Positions 11,366 to 25,676 of a stretch of DNA of 64,000 nt are shown one piece after another. The position numbers and the translations under genes are program-made. Position 1 is the stretch's first letter, and every line of letters starts with the position of its first letter. Under the pieces are notes generated by a model. That model saw only the letters and a program-made list of their open reading frames with translations, ran no database searches and was not told the DNA's origin. The stretch lies in the NCBI GenBank assembly GCA_026413225.1, contig CM048554.1, positions 91,429,963 to 91,493,962 of the forward strand, given 5' to 3'. The DNA comes from Otis tarda. Its lineage: Eukaryota; Chordata; Aves; Otidiformes; Otididae.

Positions 11366-14300
11366 CCAGAGGACAAACTCTTGGCTCTGGCTCACTACTG
11401 AGTCACTGAAGGACTTTTATATGGGCATGCAATCATCAGCATGGAAATACCTGACAAACAAGATTGTAGATAGGAGAGTAAAGATCTAACTGCAAAAACA
11501 AAGTACAAGATAAATTTATTCTTGAAAACTCAAGTGTCCTACTACAATACTCCAAAGAGTATTGTTTTCAGTTTAGTCCACAATAGGTCATACAGATTGA
11601 ATAAGTTTTACTTTTTTTTTTTCCTTTGGAAAGTCTGTGTATCTGTCAACATTCTACCTGACTCTTTTTAATCTCAGGGAGAAGAAATGTATTAGTAAGG
11701 CAAGTAGATTGTACAGCAGATAACAAGAGTTTGGTGAAGATAGATTTTTCATGACATTTGATGCAACACATCTGTAAGAGATATTACCAATGGAATACAC
11801 TGCTAGAATGTCTCATAAAGAAAAAAAAAATAGAAGACATTTTTCTAGCTTCTTTTTGGCATCTTATTTTATTTATTTGCATCTTACTAGTGCAATTCCT
11901 TTTTCATAAATAACTTGTCTAATTGTTTCACTTTTATTACTCAAGGTCAAATGGGATTGAAAAAAAATGCCTAATTAAATACAAAAACTAAAATAAATGT
12001 GTCAGCCTCTTCACCAAAAATCCCCAGACAAGATGGTGATAATTTATTTATCAATGCAAAGAAAAATATTTCCAGAGTAAACTTGGATCTTATAAAAACT
12101 ACTGTAAACAAACTGCCACATCAGTTTTACATAAGATAGGTGTTGCATTAAAAAGAATCTTTAAAATGGTTTGCAAATTAAATAATGTCCAATAAGTGAT
12201 AGTAATGTTAGGCATTAGTTGGTCATTTTTTTTTAGAGGTACCTTTATCATGTCATGAAATCTTAATGTAATTGTCTATATGAATAATTTAATCTATTGT
12301 GAATTCATTGAAGACATTCAGTTTTGCAGGGTACATTTATTGTAAATATAATGTGTCTATATATTTGCAACCAGCTATCACCAGGATTGGTTACTAGGCT
12401 TCTAATTTGGCCTTTATCTAGCTGCACATTTCTAAAATAATATTTGTGAGCTGACAATCTAAATTTTCTCTTTTTTAAGTCCACTATTTAATATTCCAAA
12501 AGCTACTGCACAGAGGATGAGAAGTACAGCCTACAGTTCACATGGACTATGAGAAGCATTTGTATGCAGACACATGCAAACACATAGCTCTTCTGGCCAT
12601 CCTTCTGAAGTCATGATTTGCTTATGTACCTTCATGTCACACTTTAGCAATTAAAACAGTTTTTAGTGAACAGAAACTCAAGGCCCACTCCATTAGCACT
12701 TGAATGACTTAACACTTTCAATCAGTAAAATTGTATCTTTGCACCTGGCAGATAATGCATTGTTTTTCAGGCACACACTCTCTGTGTATCAAAAGAAACA
12801 GAAAAAAAGGATTTTTTTTTTGTATGCAAACAGAGAACCTTCAAAGCCAGGTACATCAACAGTAGCATATTACTTTCATCCACAGAGCCCACACAATCCC
12901 ATGCCCTTAGCTCTTATTCTATCACTGTACATCAGCTATCTCCTCACAGAAACTGTTCTCATCCTGCATCGCAACTCAACGGTAAAATCCAGAACACAAG
13001 CATATGAAGCACTACTATCCTCCTGCCAACTTTCTGGACAGAAGGACCATGTACAGGGAAGGATGCACCTTACGTATTATTCCTAAAATATGGCAACTAC
13101 ATAATTTGCAGTTTTGACTTGTGAATGTTGGTGGATTCAACTTAGTGGCTAAAGATGCTCCTGCCACAAGATATCCACCCGTATACATTCCTTGATTCCT
13201 ATTGCCAGGCAGGAAGGCGGAATAGCTTCAAAACCACTGCAGCATAGCCATGTAAACTGATATTCGCTTTCAGTTACCTCAGCATGCTTGACTGTAAATG
13301 CTTCAGCTCTGGAACTGGTTCATGTGTGCTCCAGCTAGTCCTACCATTTGTAGCAGCAAGATCTGCTACAGAGCAAACAATAGCACCAGCTGCCCCAGAC
13401 ACAAAACTTCAATCCATCTGGTTTCATCTGCATTTCATTAACATCTCATTAAGGGATATAAATTCTCCCTTACTGCTGTAAACAAGAGTTATGTGTAATA
13501 GATGAACAAATGCCGAATTCTACACATATGCAGTCTGAAAATAATGTGAAAATCAGCAGAATGCCAGGTAACACTGTACAGAGCTTCTGTGCACAGTAAT
13601 CTGATTGTTTCAGAAGATGTATTTTTCTGAAGACCATGCAATTTGCAGAGACAAAAACAAATCTAAGAGCAAAATGGAACATCATACTTTGAAACACGTT
13701 TACACTGAGAAAGATTCTGAGGTCATAGTAAATGAGCTAATTAAGCATTCAGCACAGTGCTATAGATAAAAAAAAATTACTGTGATTCCTGGATGTTTAA
13801 GCCAGGAAATACTAAGATTACTGATGAGCTGGTATTTATCTCTATAAAGAGTACTAGTGAGAGCATTACTGGAACATTATGTCATGCTGCGAGTGCACAC
13901 TTTAAAAATTACTTAGTAAAAAGTTAGAATGGATTTTTAAAAAGTCTTTAAAATAACTTGTAATACAGAAAATACATCTGTGAAAGCATCAATAAGCTCT
14001 AATTAGTTTATCAATTAGAAGGCTAAGATATGACTTGATCAGCATCTACAAATACATGTAAGTAAAAGATTCCAGGCTTGTAGCTCCTTACAATAACAAT
14101 TTTTAAAATGTATAAAGAGATCCAGTAACCAGAAAACAATGAAAGATAAAGTCGAGGCTCAGGTTTACATTTCAACTGCAAGCCTAAAGAATCACTGAGA
14201 AAATACCAGGAAATAGAAGGATTCTCATGCACTTTTGTCTTTTTTTTCAACATATGTCATCTCTTTGGTAGAAACTATATGCAGCCTAGGGACTATTGCT

Positions 14301-14736
14301 ACATGAACACAATAGTGTCTTTTGCTCTTAAAATTCATGAAGCTCTGAGTATTCCTCAAATTGTATGGTTAAAACAGTTTTTTTTAAAAAAAAAAAAAAA
14401 GCAAGGCAGTTCACAGGAAGAATATGTTTATTTCCTTATAGGTTTCTCAAGTGGATGTCAAATAGAACAGTATCCGATGGTGTTTCAAAGTCCTTCACAG
14501 TCTATGCAGAACCTATTTGTCATATGCAGTACTTCAAGACTAGTTAGTTCCTAAGACTTTTTAAGAGGCATATCAATTGAGCATCAGCAATCACCAAAGC
14601 TAATCATATAAACAGCGAGACGTGGAGCTCATGGTATGAAGCACTCACAGGCAGACTGAGTTCCAGCAGACTGTTTCTAATCAACTCTTGCTTATAATGC
14701 TCTAAACAATGCCTCTACTTTGACCATTCTAGAATA
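11366..14736. other. Unique AT-rich DNA, no gene seen
   Basis: About 3.4 kb with many A/T runs (for example 14376-14400). The longest open frame, 12700-13086 on the plus strand, has 128 codons and no recognisable domain, Kozak context or splice context, and is treated as chance. No repeat family is recognised. Confidence 0.5.
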
Positions 14737-15634
14737 AATCACAAAAGCATAGAATAGTTAAGGTTGGAAGGGACCTTTAAAGGTCATCTAGTCCACCCCC
14801 CCAGCAAGAAGCAGGGACATCTCCAAACAGATCAGGTTGCTCAGAGCCCAGTCCAACATGGCCTTGAATGTTTTCAGGGATGGTGCATCAAATACCTCTC
14901 TGGGAAACCTGTTCCAGTGTTCCACCAGTGTCATTGTAAAAAAATTCTTCCTTATATCCAGTCTGAATCTACCTCTCTCTATTTTAAAACCATTACCCTC
15001 GTCCTATCACAACAGGCCCTGCTAATGAGTCTCTCCCTGTCCTTCTTGTCAGCCCCCTTTAGGTGCTGGAAGATGCTATAAGGTCTCCCTGGAGCCTTCT
15101 CTTCTCCAGACTGAACAGCCCCAACTCTCTCAGCCTGTCCTCCTAGGAGAGGTGTTCCAGCCCTCTGATCATCTTCGTGGCCCTCCTCTGGACTTGCTCC
15201 AATAGGTCCACATCCTTCTTCTGTTGGGAGCTCTAGACTTGGATGCAGATGAACAAACTCCACATGGAGTTTCACAAGAGTAGAGTAGAGGGGGAGGATC
15301 ACCTCCCTTGACCTGCTGGCCACACTCCTTTTGGTGCAGCCCAGGATGCGGTTGGCTCTCTGAGTTGCAAGCACACATTGCTGGCTCATGTTGAGCTTCT
15401 TGTTCACCATCACTCCCAAGTCCTCCTCAGGGCTGCTCTCAATCTGTTCTCTGCCCAGCCTGTATTTGTGCCTGGGATTGCCCCAGTCCAGGTGCAGGAC
15501 CTTTCACTTAGCCTGGTTGAACTTCATAAGGTTCTCACAGGCCCATGTCTCCAGTCTGTCAAGGTCCCTCTGGATGGCATCCCTTCCCTCCAGTGTGTCC
15601 ACTGCACCACACAGCTTGGTGTCGTCAGTGAACC
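14737..15634 (-). mobile_element. CR1 LINE, 5'-truncated, about 0.9 kb
   Basis: Minus-strand CR1 from a decayed tail (ATCACAAAAGCATAGAATAG at 14738) up to the RT C box at about 15634, where similarity stops abruptly. The catalytic box reads FTDD, so both Asp codons survive, but the truncation falls directly upstream and removes boxes A and B. Readable pieces include KKLNMSQQCVLATQRANRILG and [15 protein letters not shown]. Frameshifts separate them from the C-terminal block. It is non-functional. Confidence 0.94.
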
Positions 15635-18600
15635 TGCACTACTATGCATAGTTTGATTTTCAAAGCTTTGCACTTGTTCTTTACAAGCCCTTGTCCCCTG
15701 ACAGGGTAGCATCTGCCAACAACTGGACAGACACTCTGCTGCCTTCTTTCAAATTGCATCTGCATGTGTGGGATATTTACAAAAAGCTTGAGAACATTTA
15801 GGCTGCTAATACTCTGTAAACAAATTCCTTTCTAGGTGAATAGTATTGTCTCAATTTACTATACTCCCCATTTATGATACCTCATTTTTTACCCATGTGG
15901 TGAAACCATATACTTTTGAGGACAAGGACTGCCTTTTTGCCTTAACTTTCTAAAGGCCTGGGCCAATAGAGGAAATATCTAGGTCCAACTAGCAATAAGT
16001 AAGAATTAAAGACAGTTAACTGACAAAAGCCCTGCAATTTACAATATTTTGATATCTTTGAAAACACTCAACAGTGGATAGAAAGTATAACTCCCTAGTT
16101 TATTTTTACCATTTATCTTTTCCCCAGCTAGAAAGTGTCTTTTCACTTACAGTGCAGACATGAGCATTTCAGGATTGAATAATTTCACTTCAGTTCTTGA
16201 AACTGAGTTCAGCTAAGGGCATCAGACAACTTCAGAAATTACTTTTTTCCCAATATTAAATTATTGTACAATGTTTTTAAGTTCTTGTTTCCAGCAAGTC
16301 AAAGAGTCTTTTCCTACAAGGAATACTATCCACTAAATATCACATTTAACAATTCAGACAAACATCTAATTCCTTCTGTTGATCTTCACCTTCTATCCTT
16401 TCCTAGTTATTTGTTCACCTCCTTTTCTCTAGGTTTCCACTACTGCCACTTTTGTCGAGTTCATTGAGTGTAACTATCAATTTGTTTACTTCACAGTCAC
16501 TCCTTTCACAAATACCTTTCCTGACCTGGCATCACTATCTGCATCTGCTTCAGACTAATTTTCTTGATTTTCAACACTCTGTGTAGTTATATGCTATATA
16601 CTATGCTATGCTATGTGCTACATACTATATCCCCATATACTATTTTCAGTCACCTGCCACCCTTCTTTCCAATTCTTACATTCTCCTGTGCCAATGGTCA
16701 TTCACATTCCTTCTGTTGACCTCACTCAAAATCTCTCTCATTGTTTTTTGTCACCTGATCCTTGTATGCACAAACACTTTTGTAAATATGTATGCACACA
16801 AATCTTTCCACCACTCCTCATTACCTGGCATTTTTCCAATAGTCTCCCCAAAAATAGTTTTCTGGTTTCCTATAAACAGAAGAGTTCTGCCTTGTTCTTC
16901 CCTGATTCATGGCTCATAGCTCAAGAAATCTTGGTGTAATCAGTTGTTTTTCATCTATAAGACTATGTCTGGTCCATTGATTTTTCTAAAGTTAATCCAT
17001 CAAGATATGTATCATATGTAAATAACCAATAATATTGTTCCCATCACTTTCTTTTATTCTTACTTTTCATTTCGTATTATTTGTTATTCTTACTTGTTGC
17101 AGTCGAAATTACACAGTAAGTCTCTGTAGACATCTCTGTTCACTTTGTAATATGCTGTGCTCCCTTTGGGCTGCTGCATAGATTATGTTAGCAATGGAAT
17201 TTTTGTATGAATAATATGAAAAGAATTTTGCTAATGCAAGGAGCACCTTAAGGAAGCATAAATCCCAGAGGAAAACAGAAATTTGACCAGTTCACTGCAT
17301 TGGGAGAGCACTATGAGGTAGTAACAAAGAGACAGGTGGTTATCACTAAACGCCTATTAGCCACCAATGATATAAAATATTATTTGGTAATGTTCTCATG
17401 CACACATGCATCCTCATTTTAAATGACTGATCTGTGACAGAGATACACATCTGCATTGTCAGCAAAAGGTAGCTATTATGCTCAACAAACAGGCCAAAGT
17501 TGAAGTAGAATCTGACGAGAATGTGAAAATAAGAAAGAATCACAGCTGTGTAAAAAAAAAATTTGCAATTGCCCCTACATGCTGAAGTACAAGAGATATT
17601 TCACTTAGTCTTGTATGTTTAAAAAGGCACTATTAAAAGTAGTTGAAAATGCACGACAGAGCATGTTAAGCTATTCACTATGCAAGGGGATATACTTTGG
17701 TACCCATACTTTACTGCTAACCCTTTCAAAAAGTGCTTTTGCAGATGTAATTACACTTGAGAAGCTAGTGTGGAAAGTTTACATCTAGTGGGTCTTGTTC
17801 ACAAGATATCTTCCTTTTACCCCTTGCATTCAATTGTTTAACATGAATTGTATTAGCTGTGCCATTAATCTTTGATGGTCACAAGCTTTCAGAACTCTTT
17901 TTCAAGTTACACAGTGCTGCAGCTTTGATAGATAATAATTGGGGTGACCTCTTCACACCATCTCACTCATTTTCTTCCATCTCGGCCATTCTCCCACTCA
18001 CACTGGGAACTTGGTTACAAAAGCAAAAACAAATATCCATGCACTTGTCCTACTTTATTTTAACATTTGGTTTAACCAGACTTGATCTCAATAAGCGTAA
18101 TTTTAAAACTACAGGCTGCAAATAAGAGGTGCATTACTTGAGTGTAGTAAAAAAAGTGGTTTAACATAAGCCTTGTTTTGCAAAAACAAAGGGCTTTTTA
18201 GGTTCCTTGTTTATTTGCCATATGAGGCATTCAGCAAGACACAGCTGATTAAATGAAGGAAGGTTCTTCTCAGAATAACTGAAAGGGAAAGAAGCTTTCA
18301 AGGGAAAACAGCACTCTACTCTTCATTCTATAGTAAACAACTGTGTGCAAATCCGGTTTGAAGAACTTGCTAGTGCTATGAAAGTACAGCACACATAATA
18401 AAAGAGGAACTTATTTATTCATGGCTGTCTAGGGAGAGTAAGCAAAAAGCAATCTTCCGGAGTTCAGTTAAAATAAATAAAGACAAAATTATTCATATAT
18501 TAGTGTGCATTTCAAATACTGCATTTATAAATAACATTATATCTCATTAGGTCTTCGTCTCGTTAATTCATTTCTGGTAAAAGATGTGGGGCCATATTTT

Positions 18601-21600
18601 GAGAACTAACACCATCCAGACCTTAAGTTTATGTCCAGAAGAATAATTTCTGACATCAAACATGTCTGGCATCACATGTGTTTTATCTTATATCAGTATA
18701 TTGAAAGTCAAAATCCTGTTGTTGGTACCCACATCAATTATGTTCATCAGTGGAGGGTGACACAAAGTCAAAACCTGGTTTTATAATTTGTTCTAGAACT
18801 ACTTTACATAAGCTGTTCTGTGAAAAGAAGAAAAAAAGGGCATATAAACAAAAAGCAAAACACAGTTCTCCTACTTAGCACAGTCTAAATGAAATTACTT
18901 TCATATATAATTCATTAAAGCTCTAGTATTAAACATGTTAAAGTATTTTTCCCATATAAGTTATTTAATGGGTTTCAGTGCTATGAATCCTTCAGAATAA
19001 TAGTTAAAAACTGAATAATCTTGCATTATTTGTAACTACGGTGGAGATATATAGTTTGATTAATGCAGTTATAAAGAACTTTCCTGAGATGCAAACGTAC
19101 TTTATTAAATTACGGATTATTGCCATAGATGAATGTGCAGGGAAATGCTTCTTTTGCTCCATCCATCCTAGGACAGCGCAAATTAGAATGAATGAAGCAG
19201 CATGGTTCATTCACGCTACATCTCCATATTTCTCTTCCTGTTGATTCTGAAATCAAGAATATTCTAGACTATCTGCTGTACTATCTACAATTTCTATTGA
19301 GAAACTAATTTCCCACAAAAGCTTGTAAATCTATGATTCTGTCTCTTCAAGCAAATGATTTTTTTCATGTTAATGACAATTAAAAACCAGGTGGAAAAAT
19401 AATATATTTGGAATCTAAATTATTGTTTTCGGCAACAAAGCAAACAGCAGTGTTTTTTATTATTTCAGGATTAATTAAAAGTCTCTCTTCTCTCATATTT
19501 TTTAACACCTAAATATTAGCAATTAATGGGATAGACTGAGAAGACATTCACAGAATTCATGGGGAAGATGTGGCACCTTGTTTTTTCCCAAGCAGCCCAA
19601 AAGCAAGGCCATTCAGTCAAATGTGAGACTCGCGTTCAAACACACACCTGTTCTTTTTGATGTAATTTGAACCTTTATATCCCAGGAGAATATCTTTACC
19701 AACAGGTTTCAGTATATTTCTCAGTAAATTGTTGTCAAGCCCTCTTCTTGACACGAACACATTTTGTAGAAAAGTGTAGTGTATATTGCATTAGAAACGG
19801 AGTAAGAACTATTTCACAGCTGGTAGACAGATTACTTGCAAAGCTCAGTTTTCAGTCAGTGCCTCAACTAAGACACATTTTCTGCAAGTGGAACAGCAGG
19901 AGAGACCATCACAAATAGCATGCTTACAATTTACCTATGGAAAATTGGGGGAAAAAAAGCTACAGAAGAATCTTTGGGTAAAAAATTCTGGAAAGCACTG
20001 CCTGCTTCTCATTTTTCTGAAATATTTCTTCTGCTGAACAAATCAGAAAAAAAAATCCAGTTCAAAAATCACAGTAATTAAAGTAATTTTTAGTATCTTA
20101 AATAAATAAAATCACCTTAAAGTATCGATGCCACGGATCCAAAGGTCATCCAGATATTTCTGAAAAAAAACACTATTATTTTGATAGCTGGAGCAAAACA
20201 CTTGCAAAGCTGCATTTTAAGACACATCTATTTCACTGTTTTCAAATAGCAGGTTGGCTCAGTACTGGCTCAGATATCTGAAAATATTACTGGTTTTAGT
20301 TAAAGTTTGCACTTGAAAAAAAAACTTGTAAGCATTTCCAGATGTGTGTTTTATGTTCAGCTCTAATTTTTCCTCTTCTTGCTTGTTTTTTCCCAGCAGA
20401 CCCATACTAAACCAAACAAAACCAAGCAAGAAACATTCCCACAGCTTGGTCAATACACCACACCAGCAAAAGATTGCAGTGCAGCTCCAGATCAATCATA
20501 TAACCCACAGAGACTACAGAAAGATAATCACTTCTGGTTTTCTGTGGAAGAGTTGAAGGAGCCGACATATTGACAAGCATGAATTAGTATACAATATTTT
20601 AACTAACTGAACCCTAGTTTAATCACATTATCAACTTCAGATGATAAAATATTTGCAACTGCCAAAGAGGGCCTGTGAACATAGAATAACACAAGGCAGT
20701 GCAATCCCTGAAATAGCCCCAAGCCTCCCTGTATGGCAAAATGGCAGATACAGTGAAATGGTTTTAGCTACCGGTCCCAAAGGAGCACAGAGGTATCTCA
20801 GCAGTGCTTAGTTAAATGAAGAAACTGTGCTTCATAAGCAAATAAACCATGATTAATTAGCATAATTACTCCACTGCTGTGAGATGGCTACATTGCCTCC
20901 AACTCTGGTTTGGTGGGAAGGAGTCAGGTGATTATTCATTCAAGGTGGCCTCTTCCTGGCTCCGCCACATGACATAGGCATGCTCTGAAGAGCTGAGGGA
21001 CACGACTTCCAGTGAAGTTGCAATAGCCCACTCTTGTTTTCTAAGCGAGTGGGACTTAAAAGTAAATATTTTTTGCATTAGTACCATGTTAGGTGGAACA
21101 CATGTGAGATGTACACATACATTTTAATAAAGAATGCTTCCTAAAGAGCTGAAGCAAGTATTTAAAAAGGAAAACAAAGAGCAGTACCTCTTGAAATTAT
21201 TTTAGGGAATCATTCAAGAGTGCCCAAAAAGCATGAGAACTCATCAAGAACCTAGCAAGACAGCCAGCTGGCAAGCCCAAACATTTCCAAAGCAACAGAC
21301 AGAGTAGATTGTCAGCTGCCAGCTGATCAGATATTCTAGCTGATTAGATACTATTTTCCATATATTTATATCTAACTCCACTACTACCTAAAACATACTT
21401 TTTGTTCACAAAAAGTTCCACATACAATGGAAAACTGATGTGAAGAAGAAATTTAGAGGCAAACACATTTGATGTGTAAATGGTAAAGTTGCACTCCATA
21501 TTCCAAGAATGCACAGGGATCTGAAGCATAGTTCACCACCTCTGCCTCGAATACTTCAAGCGATATTGTATATGACTAAACTCGAACCTTCAATAAACCT

Positions 21601-22022
21601 TCTTTATTCTACAGAAAGGGTTTGCACACTACCCACACAGTGCTCTGCAGAAGTGTTTTCAGGCACTGCTCATGGGACCCCACCTGTAGAGATCAGAGTA
21701 TAAATTCAAAAGGAAACACTGACGGGATGGGCTTGAAACCACCTTATGAGACAGCCCAAGAGTGGATACTTTAAGGTACAAAGTCAGGACTCCAATGATA
21801 AAAGCGGCTTCTACCCTACATCCCAAGCCAAAGTCCAAACTATTCCTTCCTTTTGGCAAGGCCACCACTGCTTGAAGGCAAGGGCATGAATGAAAGGTGG
21901 CAACTCATGGTCTAAGTGTGTTCTAAAATGAGGTCCCTCAACTCTGCACTGGCTCCTGGTCACTGAGCTACATGAACTTTTACAAAGGCTAAAAATGGCA
22001 TATCTGTACACTGTTAATTATA
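15635..22022. other. Long unique AT-rich stretch, no gene seen
   Basis: About 6.4 kb without a recognised repeat. It includes a short-period patch of CTATG/CTATA-like words at 16586-16640, a pyrimidine-rich run at about 16360-16700, and overlapping unrecognised frames at 16608-16939 that follow from that pyrimidine bias. The blocks at 18180-18560 and 20850-20960 contain homeobox-like TAATTA words and could be conserved non-coding DNA, but I cannot show conservation. Confidence 0.45.
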
Positions 22023-22275
22023 TAGAATCATAGATCATAGAATTGTTTGGGTTGGAAGGGACCTTTAAAGGTCATCTAGTCCAACCCCTCTGCAAGCAGC
22101 AGGGACATCTCCAACCAGATCAGGTTGCTCAGAGCCCTGGCCAGCCTGGCCTTGAATGCTTCCAGGGATGGGGCATCTACCACCTTTCTGGACAACCTGT
22201 TCCAGTGTACCACCATCCTCACTGTAAAAAATATTTTCCTGATGTCTAATCTGAATCTACTTCCCTCTATTTTAA
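22023..22275 (-). mobile_element. CR1 LINE 3' fragment
   Basis: Begins with tail units (TAGAATCATAGATCATAGAA) and the UTR text GGTTGGAAGGGACCTTTAAA. It continues through the codons for the C-terminal tail (antisense of FRLDIRK and the TVRMVVHWN-like block) and stops at about 22275 near the LEGGR coding position. It is about 250 bp long and a dead 5' truncation. Confidence 0.94.
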
Positions 22276-24879
22276 TATGTAGTGAACTAGCCTATTTATA
22301 CCAGCTGTTGGCATTTGTAATAATTTAAGCACTTCAGTTGCTCACTGAGCTAAGATTCTAGGAGGTGTACTAAAGAAAATAAAAGAGAAATACTGTAAAA
22401 CACTAATCTTGTCTCTCAAGGCTATGAAATCCAAATGGCCACACAAGCATTTGGATGCTGATTTTATTTTACTGGTTATGATCAGATACCAAGTAAGGAA
22501 ATTAGCTAAAACCATGATGTCTTCAAAAAAAACCATTACATCACAGCTTGACTGGAATGTTAGATGTGAACACCTTTTTTCCAAAGCTTTTACTAAAAAT
22601 CTAAGTGTTCAAATGCAACAAATTAAAAGTATTACTCAAAGTTAATTTAAAGACAATTCAGCAGATGTGCACTCAGCCTCATAAGCACTTGAATGTGCAG
22701 CATAGGACAGGATAAAAGACTCTTCAGCACAGGGAGCCAAAGAGGTGAAGAATATGAAAGAAAAACTCTATTTAATTGAAACAAAACATGGTTAGAATTT
22801 CCTTGAATAGCAGGTGTCCCTGACAATATTGGCTTAATTAGGCTCTAAGCAAGCTCTGTCATGGACGGCTAATAAGACACTTCCCTCCCAAACTTCAGCA
22901 TTCCCTATAATAGTGGGCCTCCCCTCTCCAATGCAATATGCAGTCTGTAAATCACAGCAGCTAGTGTGCTAGCCATTTCATGATGTAAACAAACAGGGAG
23001 TAGATGATCAAGCTCTTATTTTTGTAGACAGGAGACAACATCCTGCTTAAATTGCATTCAAGGTGATTTTAGTGATCTTAATTCAAACCACAGAGCCACC
23101 TAATCCCACAATTTGTTTGGTTTTGTTTTTTAATTGTGCTTAACAGAATTTCTTCTGTTGCTCAGTTTGAAATTTTCACATGCAGAGTTGTTTCTCTGAA
23201 GTTGAAGTTCTCAAACTTTATCTCTTTGGAGAGGACAGCCTTCCAGAACAGTTCAAACTCTCAACTTTACTTCCTCATATTCTGAATTATATTTTCAGCT
23301 CTTCAAGATCTCTATGTCTACAGAGTCTAAAAAAGCAATTATGAGTTCAAGAGGATTTTCTTTTTTTCAAGGTCAAGTGCAACTCAATTTCCTTATTTCT
23401 TCCCTTTCCACACCCAAGCGATGCCACCTTAAGGAAAGAGAGTAAGTTACATAAGGAAGAACAAAGGAGTCTGAGATATTCCTACCCGCGTTGCTTGTAA
23501 GCCTCTGATCTACTTCTGCAAAGAAGAATATGGTATTTTGGCCATCTGTATTGTTAGAGCCTGCTCTGGAAGAGAGGATTCAGGGCAGGGCAGGAACAGT
23601 TCCTGCGGGCCGCTTCTCACATCACATATATCTGGAAAGATAGCCATGTATTGGAAAGAGTGCAGAGAGAGAAACTAAGTGTTGGGGCAAATTATACTTT
23701 TCACTGAATGAAGAAAACAAAGGACACCAGATTAATCACAAGCAGTTTCCCATCTTCTTGAAGCAAACTAAGCAAATGCATTTTCTCAGAGTGCAACTAG
23801 ACTGCAAAATTACAAATTAATGATATACAAAAGAATCTGTGTTAAAAAAAAAGCATTATTAAAGTTGCCATTCAAATGCTGGAATTCAGATTTAGGAAAT
23901 GACAGAACTGTCTGTACAGACATCATCATTCATCTCTCATCTGCTCCAGGAACATATAATCTACAACAACATTTAGTTGCATAATCATGCTCTGAGTACA
24001 GACCTACCAAATCTCACAGACCAACAGTGACAATGGGCTCAGACAATGGGCTCACATCCCATTCTCTCCCACTGCAAGCTCTATACCTTTCAGCACAACA
24101 TGGGACCTTCCTCTTGTCCTGTGACTTCGCATCAGGTTTCCCCAAGTGCATGGATCTGAGGCAGTCTGTGTGCAGCCCACAGATGAAGCACTGGGAGAGA
24201 AGTCATGCCTGGTGGGTAATGTGCCACCCAGTACTTCACCACTGCGGTCCACTTCATGTCATAGTGTCCAAATATATGGGATTGAGTACACTGAGAGGAA
24301 AATAAATTGAAGCATGCATCATTTCTTCAACTGCAGAACCTGTCTGATTTGATGTGAAGAATGGACTATGCACAGCTATTTCCTGGACAGTCTTCAAACC
24401 TTTTTACATAGGCAGTATGATTAACTTACAATTCTTCCTACAGAGGTCCTCCCCCAGAATTTATGAAGACTTTGTGGGCATTCAACCATCTTCCCAAAAC
24501 ACATCCATGAAAAAGGCTAGTGGCATTAACCTCGTATGGCTGAATCTGAAGCAGATGACAAAGTCACAGGTTTTTTCACATCATTCCCAGACTGGGGGTC
24601 CTGCCTCACTAAAGAGATCCTTAACTAGGTACCCTGTTCTATAAACTGGTTCCTGATGTACTTTGCCCAGCCCAACTCACTCTTTGATTCTTCCACTCTA
24701 ATTCCTGTTCTCATCATTCTGCTTTTGAACAGCTGACTCCCAGTTTCCCATTTTTCCCCCTTCTCCAATCCTAACAGCAGGATCTCTGTCATTCCTCCCC
24801 CAGCTATCACACCAAAATCCAATATTTTGTTTTCTTGTCCTAATTCATTACCAACTGTTTTCTCCAGTTTTCTTTTGCA
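22276..24879. other. Unique DNA, possible conserved non-coding block
   Basis: No gene or repeat recognised. A compact, less AT-rich block at about 22830-23100 contains a forkhead-like TGTAAACAAACA word at 22985 and TTAATTA/ATTCAA words. It reads more like regulatory DNA than drift, but this is an impression only. A 14-base unit is duplicated at 24029-24056 (ACAATGGGCTCA twice). Confidence 0.4.
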
Positions 24880-25676
24880 ACTCTTGCAACCCAGCTGCAA
24901 GAAGTGCAGAGGAGATGTGAAGAGAACCTGGGAGGCGCCTGCCTAAGCCGGTTGTGAAGAATTTCTTGTGAGAGGAATGGCTGCAGATGCCAAGGTCAGT
25001 GAAGAAGGAGTGGGAGGAGTAATGCTGCTCCTGGCCGGAATTCCCCTGCAGCCTGTGGTGCAGCCCATGGAGGCCCACAGAGGAGCAGAGATCCACCTGC
25101 AGCCCATGGAGCCCATGCCGGGGCAGGTGGATGCCGGAAGGAGGCTGTAACCCTGTGGAGGGCCCACAGTGGGGCAGCTGTTCTGGAGTGACTGCACCCT
25201 GTGGAAAAACAACCCATGCTGGAGCAGTTAATGAAGGACTGTAGCCCGTGGGAGGGACCCCACAATGGAGGAGGGGAGGAATGTGAAGAGTTCTTCCCCC
25301 AAGGAGGAAGTGGCAGAAAATGTGATGAACTGACCATAACCCCCATTCTCTATTCTTCTCTATGCCGCTCAGGGAGGGGGGAAGGAGGTAGAGATAATTG
25401 AAATGAAGTTAAGACTGGGAAGAGGGAGGAGTAGGGGGGAGTTATTTTTGGTCTTTTTCTCATTATCTTGCTTTGGTTTTATTATTAATAAATTGAAATA
25501 GTTCTCCCCAAGCCAAGACTGTTTTGCCTGTAATGGTAACTCGAATGATCTCTCCCTGTCCTTAGCTCAAACCTCAAGCCTTTTTGTTATATTACCCCTC
25601 CCTCATTCCCTTGGAGGGTGGGGGGAGTGAGTGAGAGATTATGTAGCTTGGTTCTGGGCGGGGCTAAACTACAACA
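24880..25676 (+). mobile_element. Partial ERVL-like solo LTR (GC-rich type)
   Basis: A retroviral LTR fossil of the same type as the long LTR at 40194. It corresponds to roughly the last two thirds of that LTR. Shared landmarks are GCTGCAAGAAGTG at the start, the GC-rich internal repeats at about 25060-25280, an AATAAA signal near 25485, CTGTTTTGCCTGTAA, the GGAGGGTGGGGGGAG block, and the terminal GGGGCTAAACTACAACA. No internal viral genes lie beside it. It is more diverged from a likely ancestor than the 40194 copy and so probably older. Confidence 0.88.

Noticed and set aside
12700-13086. 128-codon open frame, plus strand
   Set aside because: No domain, no plausible start context, low-complexity K/F-rich stretch. 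The length is within chance for 64 kb read in six frames.
16608-16939. Two overlapping frames of over 100 codons, plus strand
   Set aside because: Both come from a pyrimidine-rich stretch in different registers, which points to composition and not coding.
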